Shown here in pieces: positions 63,046 through 64,000 of a stretch of DNA of 64,000 nucleotides. A program made the position numbers and the translations under genes. The stretch covers positions 277,465,491 to 277,529,490 of the forward strand of contig CM048747.1 in assembly GCA_026315105.1 (NCBI GenBank), written 5' to 3'. Below the pieces are notes generated by a model that saw only the letters and a program-made list of their open reading frames with translations, searched no databases and was not told the origin of the DNA. The stretch comes from Locusta migratoria. Taxonomy: Eukaryota; Arthropoda; Insecta; Orthoptera; Acrididae. How positions within the stretch are numbered: the stretch's first letter is position 1; every line of letters begins with the position of its first letter.

Positions 63046-63505
63046 TGTAGTGGGACGGATTATTGTCTCCACTATTATTTTATGTCATCCGTTTCGCAGA
63101 AGATAATGTTTATATTTTATGTTTTTAAATGATTTTATGTAAATGTTTTATGGTATGTGATTCTTAAAAGAGTTTTGTATGTTTCTTGTGTTTCATGTGC
63201 TGTGACGGCGATTCAACCTACGAGAGCAACATCTTCAACGACGAGCTTAAAGAATAAACATCTGGCCACTTCAAGTCGCGGGTCGACGGCCACGAGGCTA
63301 GACGATGCTGGTCTTTGCGGTTATCGTCGCGGATATTGACATTATTAAAGAAACTTTCGTGGAAAATCAAAAAGACCATAAAATCAGTCTTTGATTAACG
63401 GTAATTAAGTCATGATCTGTATTGTGAGAGCAATAAAAGTCATTGTGTCTCGAAAGTTAACCAAGTGTCAACGATAATTATTTTGATATTTATAGAAATT
63501 TTACA
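63046..63505 (+). repeat. probable LTR running into an element beyond the window
   Basis: Starts TGTAGTGGGACGG, contains AGCAATAAAAGTCATTGTG (polyadenylation-like) and ends AAATTTTACA, giving TG...CA termini over 460 bp. It interrupts a SINE. The following 500 bases to the window edge would be the 5' leader. Neither a primer binding site nor coding sequence could be identified. Confidence 0.4.
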
Positions 63506-64000
63506 ACAAATATATTCATTGACAGGAGTGGAAGAATTATTTACTGTCAAACCATTTTACAGTTTGAAAGAAGACATTTATTGAAAGTTATTTTGTTTGA
63601 CAGATAAAGCAGGAAGACTTTTATCCATTTTTAGTATTTTAATCAATCGATCTTATATATCAATAGATCATCAGTAAATAGGACTTGTAATATCTGTGTC
63701 CATAGCAACCAGAACAACTACCAACTTCTGTTTGACAGTTCGATCTTTAAGGGAACTTTTAAACATTTGTTTCAAAGTGACAGTTTAAAGAAGTACAAAC
63801 CTAGAATCATATGCTTCTTCTATCTGCGCAAGGATCTGTCATTGAAATTTCACAATACAAGAAGATCATATTAACTGGAATTTTTTTTCTTGTTGACGAG
63901 CGGACGACTTTCGGATCCTAAACTCTGACACGGCACATAAAAAATTTGGTATTTAGTCCCATGCAAGAAGAGGTTGTACCGTCGTACTAACTGCAGTTGT
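63506..64000. other. nothing recognised
   Basis: AT-rich; if the LTR call is right this is the untranslated leader of an LTR retrotransposon. Confidence 0.4.

Overview
This window looks like a piece of a large, repeat-bloated insect genome, most likely an orthopteran (grasshopper or locust type). That is inferred from long introns packed with hAT, Tigger/pogo, Tc1/mariner, RTE-like, CR1-like, Penelope-like and Ty3/gypsy elements, and from at least a dozen copies of tRNA-derived SINEs with intact target-site duplications (TSDs). There are no operons, CRISPR arrays or bacterial signals. The species was not confirmed by any search.

The only host gene I can support is on the minus strand and fills the left 46 kb. 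It is an MFSD6-like major facilitator superfamily transporter. I could assemble five coding exons from splice sites, matching phases and family homology: exon 1 (45771-45834), exon 2 (45247-45611), exon 3 (27203-27602), exon 4 (17816-18003) and exon 5 (37-173). The gene continues off the left edge. About 1.15 kb of coding sequence is spread over 45.8 kb; introns 2, 3 and 4 are 17.6, 9.2 and 17.6 kb and consist largely of transposon debris. A weak candidate promoter lies just upstream, near 46.3 kb.

Intron 4 (174-17815) holds a LINE remnant, a Penelope-derived foldback, a Tigger with clear ends (2911-4702), a Ty3/gypsy element with both LTRs (5128-8561), a Tc1 remnant, and the most striking structure of the window: two head-to-head Penelope-like copies forming an equal-length palindrome (arms 12183-13494 and 13853-15164). 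A SINE and a second, decayed Penelope copy follow. Intron 3 (18004-27202) holds two hAT remnants, a LINE carrying a SINE, and a Tigger carrying a solo LTR. Intron 2 (27603-45246) holds a 326-bp tandem duplication, two divergent RTE-like copies (31069-33680 minus, 39340-42860 plus), a Penelope copy split by a mariner, an open CR1-like reverse transcriptase ORF (36686-38536) and an LTR fragment.

The right 17 kb (46.5-64 kb) has no recognised host gene. It contains a Buster-type hAT remnant (47.6-50.3 kb), a Penelope copy (51.1-52.7 kb), a Ty3/gypsy pol fragment (53-54.7 kb), a 4.6-kb hAT-type element defined by terminal repeats and an 8-bp TSD (54821-59417) with a Harbinger derivative and SINEs nested inside, a cluster of SINEs in both orientations (59.4-61.7 kb), and an LTR that appears to interrupt a SINE and runs off the right edge.

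The points most worth a second look are the Penelope palindrome, an LTR family that carries a tRNA-Arg-like module (Pol III A and B boxes) inside its LTR, hammerhead-like motifs at Penelope ends, and the nested hAT/Harbinger locus. All element classifications come from recognised protein motifs and terminal structures, not from database searches.
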